Origin: RZYY01 sp036794825
GTDB lineage: Bacteria; Bacteroidota; Bacteroidia; Bacteroidales; 4484-276
Direction of reading: 5' to 3'
NCBI GenBank assembly: GCA_036794825.1
Contig: DAIRGA010000025.1
Span: 1-64,000, forward strand
Length of the DNA stretch: 64,000 bases
The number at the start of each line of letters is the position of its first letter. The stretch's first letter is position 1. The position numbers were made by a program, and so were the translations under genes. The notes beneath the pieces are model-generated. The model was not told where the DNA came from. It made no database searches and saw only the letters and a list, made by a program, of their open reading frames with translations. Shown one piece after another: positions 7,662-16,857 of this stretch.

Positions 7662-10600
7662 ATGAAAATGTTTCTACGCATTCAGCTCGCATTGCTCGGA
7701 ATCCTTGTCTTTGTTTCTGTTTCAGGTCAGAATTTACGGATGTCTTTTCATTTTGAACAGCCCGCATTTATCGAAAGGTTTGATGAGTTTTCGGAACCCG
7801 TGATGGCCAACACAATCAACCTGGGTGAGGAAGGCTTTCCGCTGCTTCCCGCGTTTGGCGCTCAGTTCCTGCTTCCTCAGGGGAAAGAGATCGAATCTGT
7901 AAAAATCATTTCAGTAAATTATTCTGAAAAGATCAACGGCATTACGATAGTGCCCGCTTCCAGGCAATTCCCGATCTCCGCCCGAGCGTCCAAGGATTAC
8001 AGGCCATTTCCCAATCCCGACATTTATCAATCTACCGGACATTACCCAGATCAGATCATTTCGGACATCTCCACCCAATTTCTGGGTGGTTTTTCTGTGG
8101 CCGTTTTCAACATCTGGCCAATGCAGTTCCATCCTGCCGAAAAGAGTGTTCTGGTAATTAATTCGGTTGAAGTGGAGATCATTACCCGCGATGTAAAAAA
8201 TAATCCGGTCAAACCTGCTTATCTTAGCCAGACAACTTTAGATCGGATTGAGAGGTTAGTTTCCAATCCTGAAATGGCACGCTCCTACCCTATCAACACA
8301 TTGAGAGATGAGGAACAGGTTGACCTTCTGATAATTACGAATCAAAATCTCTCTGCCGCTTTTCAGGCCTATATAAATTACAAAACCGAAAGAGGTTTTC
8401 TTACCGAAATCATTACCACCGAAGAAATCTACTCCAATTACCCAGGCAGCGACAATCAGGAGAAGATCCGGAACTGCATCAGGTTTTACTACGAAAATCG
8501 CGGGTTGGTATATGTGATCCTCGGCGGCGACAGCGACACACAAAATCAGTCTCAGCGCATTGTTCCCCATCGCGGTTTTTATGTTGACACCGGTTTTGGT
8601 ACGCTTGACGAAGATATTCCCTCCGACCTTTACTATGCCTGCCTAGATGGTTCCTGGGATAACAACGGCAACGGGAAGTTCGGCGAGCCCGGCGAGGAAG
8701 ACCTTTTTGCCGAGGTGATTATTGGCAGGATGTGCGTGGATAGCAACACCGAAATCCAGAACATGACCCTGAAACTGATGAAATACCAGGATACACCTGT
8801 GATTGCTGATATTCAGAAAGCACTGATGGTGGGTGAGCAACTCGATTCAAGTACCTGGGGAGGAAATTATAAGGAAGAGGTAGCCAATGGCAGTTCGAAC
8901 AATGGGTACACAACCTCTGGCATTCCACCCTCTTTTTCTGTGTCCCGGCTTTACGAAATGAACGGCAACTGGAATAAATCAGATATTTTCAATCAGTTTA
9001 ACAACATAGGCATCAACCTGTTGAATCATTTGGGCCACTCTTATGTGGATTACAATATGAAGATGGACCTCAGCGATCTGACCATTACCAATTTTCAGAA
9101 TAATGGGGTCAACAGAGGATATGTTATTGGATATTCTCAGGGTTGCTATAACGGTTCTTATGATAATCGGGGGTCATCCGGGGGATATTCAGGCACTGAT
9201 TGCTTTGCCGAGCGCATCACGACCATGGAGACCGCTATGGTAGCTTCACTCTCCAACTCGCGCTACGGTTGGTACGCACAAAACAGCACTAATGGCGCCT
9301 CCCAGGTTTTCGACCGCAAATTTTTTGATGCAATCTTCGGAAAGGGAATTTCTGAAATCGGAACAGCCAACGGTGATTCAAAGGAGGACAATGTTTCATG
9401 GATTCTGAACAACCGGGTTATAAGATGGTGTGCGTATGAGGTCACCCTCTTCGGAGACCCGGGGATGCCCATCTGGACTGCACCACCCACGCCAATCGCA
9501 GCTACTTACCCGTCAACGGTTCCCATCGGTCTCAGCAGCATTGTTATCGAAACCGATGCTCCGGGAGCCAGGATCGGCGTGTCACAAAACGGTGAACTTC
9601 TTGGCAGGGCAATCGCGGATGCAAACGGCAACGCATCCATCGAATTCATGAACATTGTAGGTTCAGGTGCATCAGTAATTGTATCAATTACAGCTCATAA
9701 CCGGTCTCTTCACCAGGGAGTTATCAACGTGATGGCGGACATGCCCTATGTGGTTGCCGATTATTTCACCATTAGCGATGCAAATGGAAACAACAACGGG
9801 ATTGTTGAATTTGGAGAACAGATTACACTGGGGCTTGGAATGAAAAACCTCGGAAACCTGCCCGCTGATGACGTTGTAGTAACCTTAGGATCCACTGATA
9901 ATTATATCACGCTTAGTTACCTGGCGGTTGAATTCGGAAACATCGGACCCGGCCAAACGGTTTACATTGAAGATGCATTCCCGGTTATCATTTCCGGAAA
10001 TACTCCCGATCAGCATCAGGTGCAGATCAGTGTGAATGCCAATGGAAGCAGCACATGGGTATCTACCGTAAAATTTAAGGTTAATTCGCCGGTAATCATA
10101 ATTTCCGATATGATAATTGATGACACAACCGGAGGAAACGGCAACGGAAGGCTTGACCAGGGCGAAGAGGTGATTTTCAGATTCACTGTTGATAATAATG
10201 GACATGCATTATCCCCCGACCTTTTGATGCAACTCGTTTCCAACAATTCAAATGTTAATATAACCTCTTCGCAGGTCACACATACGGGGCTGCAAATAGG
10301 CGGAAACTGCATTCTGGTATTCACCGGGACAGTGGATCCGGATGCCGTCATGGGCGACCTTGCCAGCTTGCAGGCAACAATCACTTCAGGTCAATACCAG
10401 GTCATTAAAAATTATACGCTGAAGATCGGAATGATAATCGAAGGTTTTGAGTCTGCCGACTTTTCGCTAATCAACTGGGAATTTTCCGGGTCGCAACCCT
10501 GGAGCATTTGCCAGGAAAACCCGCAGGAGGGAATATTCTGCGCTCGTTCAGGTGCAATAACTCACGAGCAGTCCAGCGAGCTGAAAATCAGCGTATTTGT

Positions 10601-11642
10601 AGCTCAGCAGGATACGATCTCCTTTTACCGGAAAGTGGCCAGTGAATCCGGTAAAGATTTCCTCAGGTTTTATGACGGGGGAATGATGAGGGGTGAATGG
10701 TCGGGAGTAAAAGACTGGGAAAGAGTTTCTTACACGGTTTATCCTGGGTACCATGAGTTCAGGTGGGTGTATGAAAAAGATGACCAAAACAACAACTACG
10801 AGGATTGCGCGTGGATTGACTACATCCGTTTCCCGAAATTGCTCGAAAGCAAACTCGATGCTGGAGGTGACGACATGGTCTGCATTGGGGATAACTATCA
10901 AACAAAATCCAGCGGCATCTACCTGATGGCCATTCAATGGGTAACTTCCGGAACGGGAACATTCAGCGACCCTGGCATCTTGCAACCCATTTACACCCCC
11001 AGTGCCGCTGATATTCAAAATGGATGGGTAACGCTTTCCGTTTCAGCTTATGGCGCTAACAACCAACCACTAAACGACAGTATGATTCTTGAAATGGTTG
11101 ACGAGCCGGGAATTCCAGCCAAGCCAACAGGAGAAATACAGGTTTGTACAAATTACGGCACAACCTATCAATACACAACTCCCGAAATACCTCAGGTGAG
11201 AGCCTACATCTGGGAGCTGCAACCAGCAAATGCAGGCACATGGGTCGGGAACGAACACGTCGTCAATATCCTCTGGACACCTGATTTCACTGGAAATATA
11301 ACCCTGAAAGTAAAAGGTGTAAATCCCTGCGGCGAGAGCATCTTCTCAGAAACACTTGAAATCACTGCCTCTATCTGCACAGGAATCGAAGATAAGTTCT
11401 CTGATGGTATTTCAATATTTCCCAATCCCGGAAATGGCATTTTTTGGATAAATCTACCAGAAAACATTGTAAAGGCTGAGTTGAAAGTTTATAATGCTTC
11501 TGGACAAGATGTTTTTGGAAAATCTATTGAAATTCAGAATGATGCAATTGAAATCAACCTGAAGAACCAGGTACCGGGGATCTATTTTGTAAGAATCACA
11601 AGTGAAGGTAAGAGCTATATCGAAAAGATAATTTTGGAATAA
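7662..11642 (+). CDS. Gingipain-like C25 cysteine peptidase with T9SS domain
   Basis: A 1326-residue secreted protease. It has a signal peptide (1-22), an N-terminal propeptide-like region (about 25-210), and a Peptidase_C25 domain (about 220-600) that starts at VDLLIITNQNLSAAFQAYI. The expected catalytic pair is visible: His459 in NHLGHSY and Cys495 in GYSQGCYNGS. FAEVIIGRM is also typical. It continues with Ig-like/CARDB-type beta domains (about 620-900), further adhesion-like modules, and a T9SS sorting domain (FPNPGNGIF ... VPGIYFVRI). A near-consensus -7 box (TACCTTTA, 7617-7624) precedes it. It should be secreted by T9SS and attached to the cell surface. The Arg/Lys specificity of true gingipains cannot be assumed. 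The domain layout resembles PorU-family C25 proteins, but the presence of its own sorting domain suggests a cargo. Confidence 0.88.
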   Translation: MKMFLRIQLALLGILVFVSVSGQNLRMSFHFEQPAFIERFDEFSEPVMANTINLGEEGFPLLPAFGAQFLLPQGKEIESVKIISVNYSEKINGITIVPASRQFPISARASKDYRPFPNPDIYQSTGHYPDQIISDISTQFLGGFSVAVFNIWPMQFHPAEKSVLVINSVEVEIITRDVKNNPVKPAYLSQTTLDRIERLVSNPEMARSYPINTLRDEEQVDLLIITNQNLSAAFQAYINYKTERGFLTEIITTEEIYSNYPGSDNQEKIRNCIRFYYENRGLVYVILGGDSDTQNQSQRIVPHRGFYVDTGFGTLDEDIPSDLYYACLDGSWDNNGNGKFGEPGEEDLFAEVIIGRMCVDSNTEIQNMTLKLMKYQDTPVIADIQKALMVGEQLDSSTWGGNYKEEVANGSSNNGYTTSGIPPSFSVSRLYEMNGNWNKSDIFNQFNNIGINLLNHLGHSYVDYNMKMDLSDLTITNFQNNGVNRGYVIGYSQGCYNGSYDNRGSSGGYSGTDCFAERITTMETAMVASLSNSRYGWYAQNSTNGASQVFDRKFFDAIFGKGISEIGTANGDSKEDNVSWILNNRVIRWCAYEVTLFGDPGMPIWTAPPTPIAATYPSTVPIGLSSIVIETDAPGARIGVSQNGELLGRAIADANGNASIEFMNIVGSGASVIVSITAHNRSLHQGVINVMADMPYVVADYFTISDANGNNNGIVEFGEQITLGLGMKNLGNLPADDVVVTLGSTDNYITLSYLAVEFGNIGPGQTVYIEDAFPVIISGNTPDQHQVQISVNANGSSTWVSTVKFKVNSPVIIISDMIIDDTTGGNGNGRLDQGEEVIFRFTVDNNGHALSPDLLMQLVSNNSNVNITSSQVTHTGLQIGGNCILVFTGTVDPDAVMGDLASLQATITSGQYQVIKNYTLKIGMIIEGFESADFSLINWEFSGSQPWSICQENPQEGIFCARSGAITHEQSSELKISVFVAQQDTISFYRKVASESGKDFLRFYDGGMMRGEWSGVKDWERVSYTVYPGYHEFRWVYEKDDQNNNYEDCAWIDYIRFPKLLESKLDAGGDDMVCIGDNYQTKSSGIYLMAIQWVTSGTGTFSDPGILQPIYTPSAADIQNGWVTLSVSAYGANNQPLNDSMILEMVDEPGIPAKPTGEIQVCTNYGTTYQYTTPEIPQVRAYIWELQPANAGTWVGNEHVVNILWTPDFTGNITLKVKGVNPCGESIFSETLEITASICTGIEDKFSDGISIFPNPGNGIFWINLPENIVKAELKVYNASGQDVFGKSIEIQNDAIEINLKNQVPGIYFVRITSEGKSYIEKIILE

Positions 11643-11662
11643 ACGGTAATAAACCGGTGAGA

Positions 11663-11698
11663 ACTCCCGTAGCAGGCAAGTTGCGGGAGTTTTTTTTG
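11663..11698 (+). terminator. Terminator between C25 peptidase and PagL-like gene
   Basis: AACTCCCG (11663-11670) pairs with CGGGAGTT (11685-11692) around a 14-nt loop, and the T-tract runs 11691-11698. It ends only 15 bp before the next start codon, so either the downstream gene depends on read-through or the hairpin acts as an attenuator. Confidence 0.75.
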
Positions 11699-11713
11699 GG
11701 AAACAAAGTAAAA

Positions 11714-12844
11714 ATGCTAAAGCATAAAAATAGGTTGAAATTGAATTTCACGCTCCCCTGCGTGATAATTCTGGTTTTCATTTTCAGTCAACCCGTCAGC
11801 AGCCAGGAAAAACAGTCATTTTTTTCCACTTTGTACCTCGAGACCACCATTCATGAAGGCTTTTTAATCAACCACCATCCTGAAATGCGGGTGCTTACCA
11901 CTGGATTTTTCCCATCGTGGGAAGCGAGCCTGACAAAACAAACCATTGGCCACATCTCGGCAGTGTATTTCAGAAATTATCCCCGGTACGGGCTGACCTA
12001 TCGCTACAACGCTTTCGGTGGATCACCCTGGCTTGGTGAGGCACATTCGATGATGTCGTTCATCAACCTGCAGATTGGAAAAACAAGGTTAGTGAATTTT
12101 GATTTCAGAATATCTCTCGGGTTGGCTTACCTCACCAACAAATTTGATCGGTTGGAGAACTACAAAAACATGGCAATCGGTTCAAACTGGAATGCCTCCA
12201 TCGCTTTCCGGGTAAATTCAAGAATAAAAATTTCAGAGATTACCGACTTCACCGTCGGGATTTCGATGCTTCATCTTTCTAACGGAACCATCAAAACCCC
12301 AAATTACGGATTAAATATACCCGCAGTTGAAGCAGGATTGAACTTTAAGCTGAATCGTGATGAAATCAGTTACCAGATTCCCGATTCACTCATTTTTAAC
12401 AAAGGAAAAAAAAATGTCAGGATTTCCTTCGGAATGGCAACCAAGGAAATCCTTGACCATTGGGAGGAGGATTTCCTGGTTTACACCGGCGAGATAGCCT
12501 TTACCGGTTATTACAACAACGTAAACCGCTACATCATTGGGTTTGATGCTACCTACGACCAGGCTAATGCCATCGAAATTGCAACCCAGAGCGACACGAC
12601 CAGCAACTGGGTGGAAGAGTCGAAATTCGGCCTGATTGCCGGGCATGAGTGGGTGTTTTCGAAGCTCGCCATCAATCTGTCGTTAGGGTATTACCTCTAC
12701 GACCTCAACAATTCGGACGATCCGATTTACAACAAAATCGGTGTGCTTTATTTCCTGAATAAAAACCTCTTCGCCGGGCTAACGCTGAAATCACACTATG
12801 CCAAAGCCGATTTTCTGAGCGGGAACATTGGTTTAAATTTCTGA
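11714..12844 (+). CDS. PagL-like acyloxyacyl hydrolase / lipid A deacylase
   Basis: A 376-residue outer-membrane beta-barrel candidate. After a signal peptide (ending near QPVSSQ) come alternating amphipathic strands. The PagL-type catalytic motif LHLSNGTIKTPNYG carries His187 and Ser189; in the family these remove a 3-O acyl chain from lipid A. The protein is about twice as long as PagL itself, as is usual for Bacteroidota members, with a second half of unknown use. The ATG at 11714 is preferred because an upstream in-frame start at 11657 would place the terminator inside the coding sequence. It is followed 3 bp later by the DUF2807 lipoprotein, so these two form an operon. Confidence 0.75.
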   Translation: MLKHKNRLKLNFTLPCVIILVFIFSQPVSSQEKQSFFSTLYLETTIHEGFLINHHPEMRVLTTGFFPSWEASLTKQTIGHISAVYFRNYPRYGLTYRYNAFGGSPWLGEAHSMMSFINLQIGKTRLVNFDFRISLGLAYLTNKFDRLENYKNMAIGSNWNASIAFRVNSRIKISEITDFTVGISMLHLSNGTIKTPNYGLNIPAVEAGLNFKLNRDEISYQIPDSLIFNKGKKNVRISFGMATKEILDHWEEDFLVYTGEIAFTGYYNNVNRYIIGFDATYDQANAIEIATQSDTTSNWVEESKFGLIAGHEWVFSKLAINLSLGYYLYDLNNSDDPIYNKIGVLYFLNKNLFAGLTLKSHYAKADFLSGNIGLNF

Positions 12845-12847
12845 TTC

Positions 12848-13594
12848 ATGCTGAAAAAGATAATTCCATATTGCTGGCTCGTCCTGATTCTTTTTCTCAC
12901 CTCGTGCGAAGGCGATCTTTTTCACGAATGCCTCTCCGGTAGAGGAAATCCAACGACAGTAAAACGAGGTTTGTATCCATTTGGCAACATCGCAGTATAT
13001 GACAACATCAACCTGACTATTGAGCAGGGTGATCAATTTTCGATAACGCTGACGGATGGTGAAAAGCTCATTCCGATGATTTCGAGCCTGATAAAAAATA
13101 ATACGCTTGAAATCAGAAATGAAAGCCCCTGCAGTTTACTGAAAGACCCGTGGAAGCCGGTGGAAGTGGTTGTGTCGCTTCCGGTTCTGGATTCGCTTTT
13201 TATCAGGACGCAGGGAAAAATCAGGGTAAATGGCGCATTGAAACAGCAGTTGCTGTATGTGATGGCTTACGAAACTGCCGCCGATGTTCAGCTCAATCTG
13301 CAGACACGCTATTTCAGGCTGGACAATCTCAAAGGCGCCGCAGATATCTATTTAAGCGGTTACAGTGATACGGTTTTTATATATAACATTGCCACCGGCA
13401 GATCGGATGCGCTGGGAATCGAAACAGAGGTGATGTCAGTAAATACCGGCAGCATGAACGATACTTATGTAAGAGCCGGTAAAAAGCTGCTCGATGTAAA
13501 AATTGACAATATCGGAAATGTGTTTTACCGAAACAATCCCGAACTAATCAACTTTTACTCGACCAGCGAGGGAAAACTGCTGTTGTACTATTAG
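12848..13594 (+). CDS. DUF2807 (GIN domain) lipoprotein
   Basis: A 248-residue lipoprotein with lipobox LTSC (Cys about 19). A DUF2807/GIN 'putative auto-transporter adhesin head' domain spans about 40-240; it is a parallel beta-helix rich in motifs such as DNINLTIEQG and YLSGYSDTVFI. The function is unknown. It starts 3 bp after the PagL-like gene and is probably co-translated. It converges on proS, and the two stop codons overlap by 4 bp (13591-13594). Confidence 0.85.
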   Translation: MLKKIIPYCWLVLILFLTSCEGDLFHECLSGRGNPTTVKRGLYPFGNIAVYDNINLTIEQGDQFSITLTDGEKLIPMISSLIKNNTLEIRNESPCSLLKDPWKPVEVVVSLPVLDSLFIRTQGKIRVNGALKQQLLYVMAYETAADVQLNLQTRYFRLDNLKGAADIYLSGYSDTVFIYNIATGRSDALGIETEVMSVNTGSMNDTYVRAGKKLLDVKIDNIGNVFYRNNPELINFYSTSEGKLLLYY

Positions 13595-15063
13595 TAGGAT
13601 TTAGCAAACACCACGCGCTCCTTACTCGGACGGCCGCTGAAAATACATACACCTGCTTCGGGCTTGTTATTCAACGGAATGGTGCGGATGGTCGCCTTGG
13701 TCTCTTCCTTGATTTTAATTTCGGTTTCAGTGGTTCCATCCCAGTGAGCCAGCACAAAACCTCCCTTCTCAATCTGGACTTTGAAATCATCCCAGGTATC
13801 CACCCTGAAGGTGTTCTCCTCGCGAAACGAAAAGGCTTTTTGATAAAGGTTGGCCTGTATTTGCTCCAGCAAATTGACAACTTTTGTTTCGATGTCGGTG
13901 ATCTGGTAGATTTCCTTTTCAAGGGTATCGCGTCTGGCCACTTCCACGGTTCCGTTTTCGAGGTCGCGCGGACCAATTGCGAGCCTTACCGGAACTCCCT
14001 TGAATTCATATTCGGCAAATTTCCAGCCGGGTTTTTGGGTGTCGCGATTGTCATATTTCACCGAAATTCCTTTTGCAATCAATGCTTCCTTTATTTGGTT
14101 GGCGGTAATACTGATCTGGGCAAGTTGATCGTAATTTTTATAAATTGGCACGATAACTACCTGAATGGGAGCGAGTTTTGGGGGAAGCACCAGGCCGTTA
14201 TCATCAGAATGAGCCATAATCAATGCGCCCATCAATCGTGTTGAAACGCCCCAGGATGTTGCCCACACATACTCCAGTTTATTTTCTTTGGAGAGAAATT
14301 TCACATCAAATGCTTTGGCAAAATTTTGACCAAGAAAATGCGAAGTGCCAGCCTGCAAAGCCTTTCCATCCTGCATCAGTGCTTCGATGCAATAAGTATC
14401 CACTGCTCCTGCAAAGCGTTCGTTTGCTGATTTCAGACCTTTGAGAACCGGAACGGCCATCCATTTTTCGGCAAACTCGGCATAAACATCGAGAATTTTC
14501 ATCGTTTCCTCAACAGCCTCTTCCTGGGTAGCATGAGCAGTATGACCCTCCTGCCAGAGGAACTCCGCAGTTCGCAGAAAAAGTCGGGTGCGCATCTCCC
14601 AGCGAACTACGTTTGCCCACTGATTTATCAGCAGCGGCAAATCGCGGTATGACTGAATCCAGTTGCGGTAGGTGTCCCAGATGATGGTTTCAGAGGTTGG
14701 CCTGATAATCAGTTCCTCCTCTAATTTCGCTTCATCATCCACAACCACTCCTTTACCGTCCGGCGAATTTTTCAAACGGTAATGGGTAACAACGGCACAT
14801 TCTTTGGCGAATCCCTCAACGTGAGCGGCCTCTTTACTGAAGAATGATTTGGGGATGAAAAGTGGAAAATAGGCATTTGAGTGTCCGGTATCCTTGAACA
14901 TTTTATCGAGGGCAGCCTGCATCTTTTCCCAGATAGCGTAGCCGTAAGGTTTAATCACCATGCAGCCTCTAACCGCCGAGTTTTCGGCCAGGTCAGCTTT
15001 TATCACCAAGTCGTTGTACCATTGTGCGTAATTCTCTGAACGGGTTGGAAAATCTTTTGCCAT
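13591..15063 (-). CDS. proS: Proline--tRNA ligase (archaeal/eukaryotic-type)
   Basis: A 490-residue class II synthetase that charges tRNA-Pro. It is the short form without the bacterial editing insertion. Class II motifs are visible (RPTSETIIWDTYRNWI and VRWEMRTRLFLRTAEFLWQE as motif 2, GVSTRLMGALIMAHSDD as motif 3), followed by the anticodon-binding domain (PIQVVIVPIYK) and a C-terminal zinc-like tail ending RVVFAKSY. The start is set at the ATG at 15063 (MAKDFPTRSENYAQWY), since the -7 box at 15115-15122 lies upstream of it. The ORF stays open to 15153 but that part lies beyond the promoter. Confidence 0.96.
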   Translation of the reverse strand: MAKDFPTRSENYAQWYNDLVIKADLAENSAVRGCMVIKPYGYAIWEKMQAALDKMFKDTGHSNAYFPLFIPKSFFSKEAAHVEGFAKECAVVTHYRLKNSPDGKGVVVDDEAKLEEELIIRPTSETIIWDTYRNWIQSYRDLPLLINQWANVVRWEMRTRLFLRTAEFLWQEGHTAHATQEEAVEETMKILDVYAEFAEKWMAVPVLKGLKSANERFAGAVDTYCIEALMQDGKALQAGTSHFLGQNFAKAFDVKFLSKENKLEYVWATSWGVSTRLMGALIMAHSDDNGLVLPPKLAPIQVVIVPIYKNYDQLAQISITANQIKEALIAKGISVKYDNRDTQKPGWKFAEYEFKGVPVRLAIGPRDLENGTVEVARRDTLEKEIYQITDIETKVVNLLEQIQANLYQKAFSFREENTFRVDTWDDFKVQIEKGGFVLAHWDGTTETEIKIKEETKATIRTIPLNNKPEAGVCIFSGRPSKERVVFAKSY

Positions 15064-15114
15064 TTTGCTTTTTGGTATAATTTTTGAAACTTTTTTAATC
15101 AAATTAAAGCACTG

Positions 15115-15122
15115 CAAAAATA
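15115..15122 (-). promoter_or_regulatory. -7 promoter box for proS
   Basis: The minus strand reads TATTTTTG, matching TAnnTTTG, 51 bp upstream of the proS ATG. It fixes the start at 15063 rather than 15153. Confidence 0.55.
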
Positions 15123-15177
15123 GAAAATTATTAGCCTGATTGAATTTGAACACATAATTACACTAAAGATAAAGTCC

Positions 15178-15186
15178 AAAGGAGGT
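15178..15186 (+). promoter_or_regulatory. Strong Shine-Dalgarno for the lipoprotein at 15194
   Basis: AAAGGAGGT is a full match to the 16S anti-SD core, 7 nt before ATG 15194. Most other genes in this window show no such site, which agrees with weak SD use in Bacteroidota, so this one stands out. Confidence 0.7.
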
Positions 15187-15193
15187 ACCCAAA

Positions 15194-16813
15194 ATGAAAA
15201 AAATAACCTATCTGATCGGAGCCATTTTCCTGATGCTCTCCTGTACAACCAGCAAAGATGTTGCATCGGTTTATGATGATGTTTACTACACACCAAAAAG
15301 CAACGTAGTAACCACCCAGGCTGCTACACCAGACTACAAAGTAACCTACAATCCCGGGGCTCAGACAGGTGAATACCAGCAATCCACCACACCCGAAAGC
15401 CAACCGGTTGAATCAGGTACATCCTCTGATTATCAAGATTATAAATACTCCCAGGATTACTACCCCGAATCCTCATCACAGGAATACTACTATCCTGAAG
15501 GACAATCTGATACATACTCCGATTACAGTTACGAAGCGAGAATAAATCGGTTTTACGGCGCTAACGTCGGGTTTGGATATTACGATCCCTTTTACTCAGG
15601 TTGCTGCTCACCTTATTATGGTTCCAGTTTTTCGATGGGGTTTGGATGGGGTTACCCTTACAGTTCCTTCTCTATTGGATTTGGCTGGGGATGGGGCTAT
15701 CCATACTACTCGCCGTGGTATTACAACCCCTGGTATTCATGGGGTTATTATCCTTATTACAACCCCTACTGGTATGGTTCCTACTGGAACGGATACTGGG
15801 ACGGATACTATGCAGGAGGTGGCGGATACTATCCGAATGATCCCACCAATAATAATTATTATTACGGGCCGAGGAACCCCAGAGGTAGCAGTATAATTGG
15901 CTCTACTGACACTCGTACCTCAAGAATCGCGTCAGATGAAGATGCGACTAAGACCAGCTATATTTCAGGCAGAACCAGCCGCACAAGTGATGGCACAGTT
16001 TTAACCGGCCAGACAGCGGGTATAGCTGCTGAGGGCAGATCAGCAAGAACAATAGAACCACAAACCAACGACGTTACAACTATGCCCAAACCCTCTCCTG
16101 AAGCAAGAACGGAAAGAATAGCAAAACCACAACCGGTCAGTCCGAATCAGGAAGTTGCAGCTTCTTCCTCAAGAAATGTAAGAGACACGCAGGTTCAACC
16201 TCCTCAGGAACAAACAACTACGCGGACCGCCAACCCTGCAGCCCAGCCTCGTCAGGGCAACAATGTAAGTGCTGAGAGATATTCCAGGCCACAGGTTGCA
16301 GGACGAAATACCGTTTATTCGCAGGAAAGAAAATACGCCAAACCTCAATCCAATGACCTCGATAGACCCACTGGCACGCCAAAAACCTACACTGCTCCAA
16401 ATACAAACCGTCCGAGATCGAGTAATGAATATGTAGTTCCTAACTCCAGAACAACGCAGAATGTAAACAGGCAGCAGGAAACCCGTCAGGCACCTGTAAC
16501 TTCACCTGGAAATACCAACACCAGGGTTTATTCAACACCCTCGCGCTCCGAAAATCAATTTTCGCAACCAGCCCGCAATGCAAGTTCGCCTGTTTCCACA
16601 CCATCGAGGATAACTACCCCGCCATCATCAACCAGAAGTGTTCCTTCTACAGGTGGCGGCTCATCAAGAAGCTACTCTGCTCCGACCTCATCACCGAGGT
16701 CATCAGGAAGCTACAGCGCACCCGCAAGTTCCGGCGGAAGCACAAGGAGTTCGTCCGGGAGTTCGTCCGGAGGTTCTTCAGGTGGATCAACCGGAGGCAG
16801 GGGTGGCAGATAA
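15194..16813 (+). CDS. Tyr/Gly/Trp-rich lipoprotein of unknown function
   Basis: A 539-residue low-complexity lipoprotein. The lipobox is LMLSC (Cys about 17). A Tyr/Ser/Glu-rich linker (about 30-110) leads to a striking block of Tyr, Gly, Trp and Pro (about 120-230, with runs such as GWGWGYPYYSPWYYNPWYS). A long Thr/Ser/Pro/Gln/Arg-rich disordered region follows, and the protein ends in Gly/Ser repeats (SSGSSSGGSSGGSTGGRGGR). No catalytic domain is seen. The aromatic-glycine block suggests a structural or adhesive surface role, but that is inference. It has an unusually good Shine-Dalgarno and precedes the OmpP1-like gene by 44 bp, so the two are probably co-expressed. Confidence 0.8.
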   Translation: MKKITYLIGAIFLMLSCTTSKDVASVYDDVYYTPKSNVVTTQAATPDYKVTYNPGAQTGEYQQSTTPESQPVESGTSSDYQDYKYSQDYYPESSSQEYYYPEGQSDTYSDYSYEARINRFYGANVGFGYYDPFYSGCCSPYYGSSFSMGFGWGYPYSSFSIGFGWGWGYPYYSPWYYNPWYSWGYYPYYNPYWYGSYWNGYWDGYYAGGGGYYPNDPTNNNYYYGPRNPRGSSIIGSTDTRTSRIASDEDATKTSYISGRTSRTSDGTVLTGQTAGIAAEGRSARTIEPQTNDVTTMPKPSPEARTERIAKPQPVSPNQEVAASSSRNVRDTQVQPPQEQTTTRTANPAAQPRQGNNVSAERYSRPQVAGRNTVYSQERKYAKPQSNDLDRPTGTPKTYTAPNTNRPRSSNEYVVPNSRTTQNVNRQQETRQAPVTSPGNTNTRVYSTPSRSENQFSQPARNASSPVSTPSRITTPPSSTRSVPSTGGGSSRSYSAPTSSPRSSGSYSAPASSGGSTRSSSGSSSGGSSGGSTGGRGGR

Positions 16814-16857
16814 TCGTTCACCAGGTCTCGATTTTCCAATCACTAAAATCCGGTAAA

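Noticed and set aside
10548..11018. 156-codon minus-strand frame inside the C25 protease gene
   Set aside because: Composition is that of a reverse-strand shadow; the forward gene is continuous and recognisable.
13744..14244. 166-codon plus-strand frame inside proS
   Set aside because: Antisense to a clear synthetase; no start signal, promoter or family.
15064..15153. Upstream extension of proS
   Set aside because: It lies beyond the -7 promoter box and is not part of the known N-terminus of the family.
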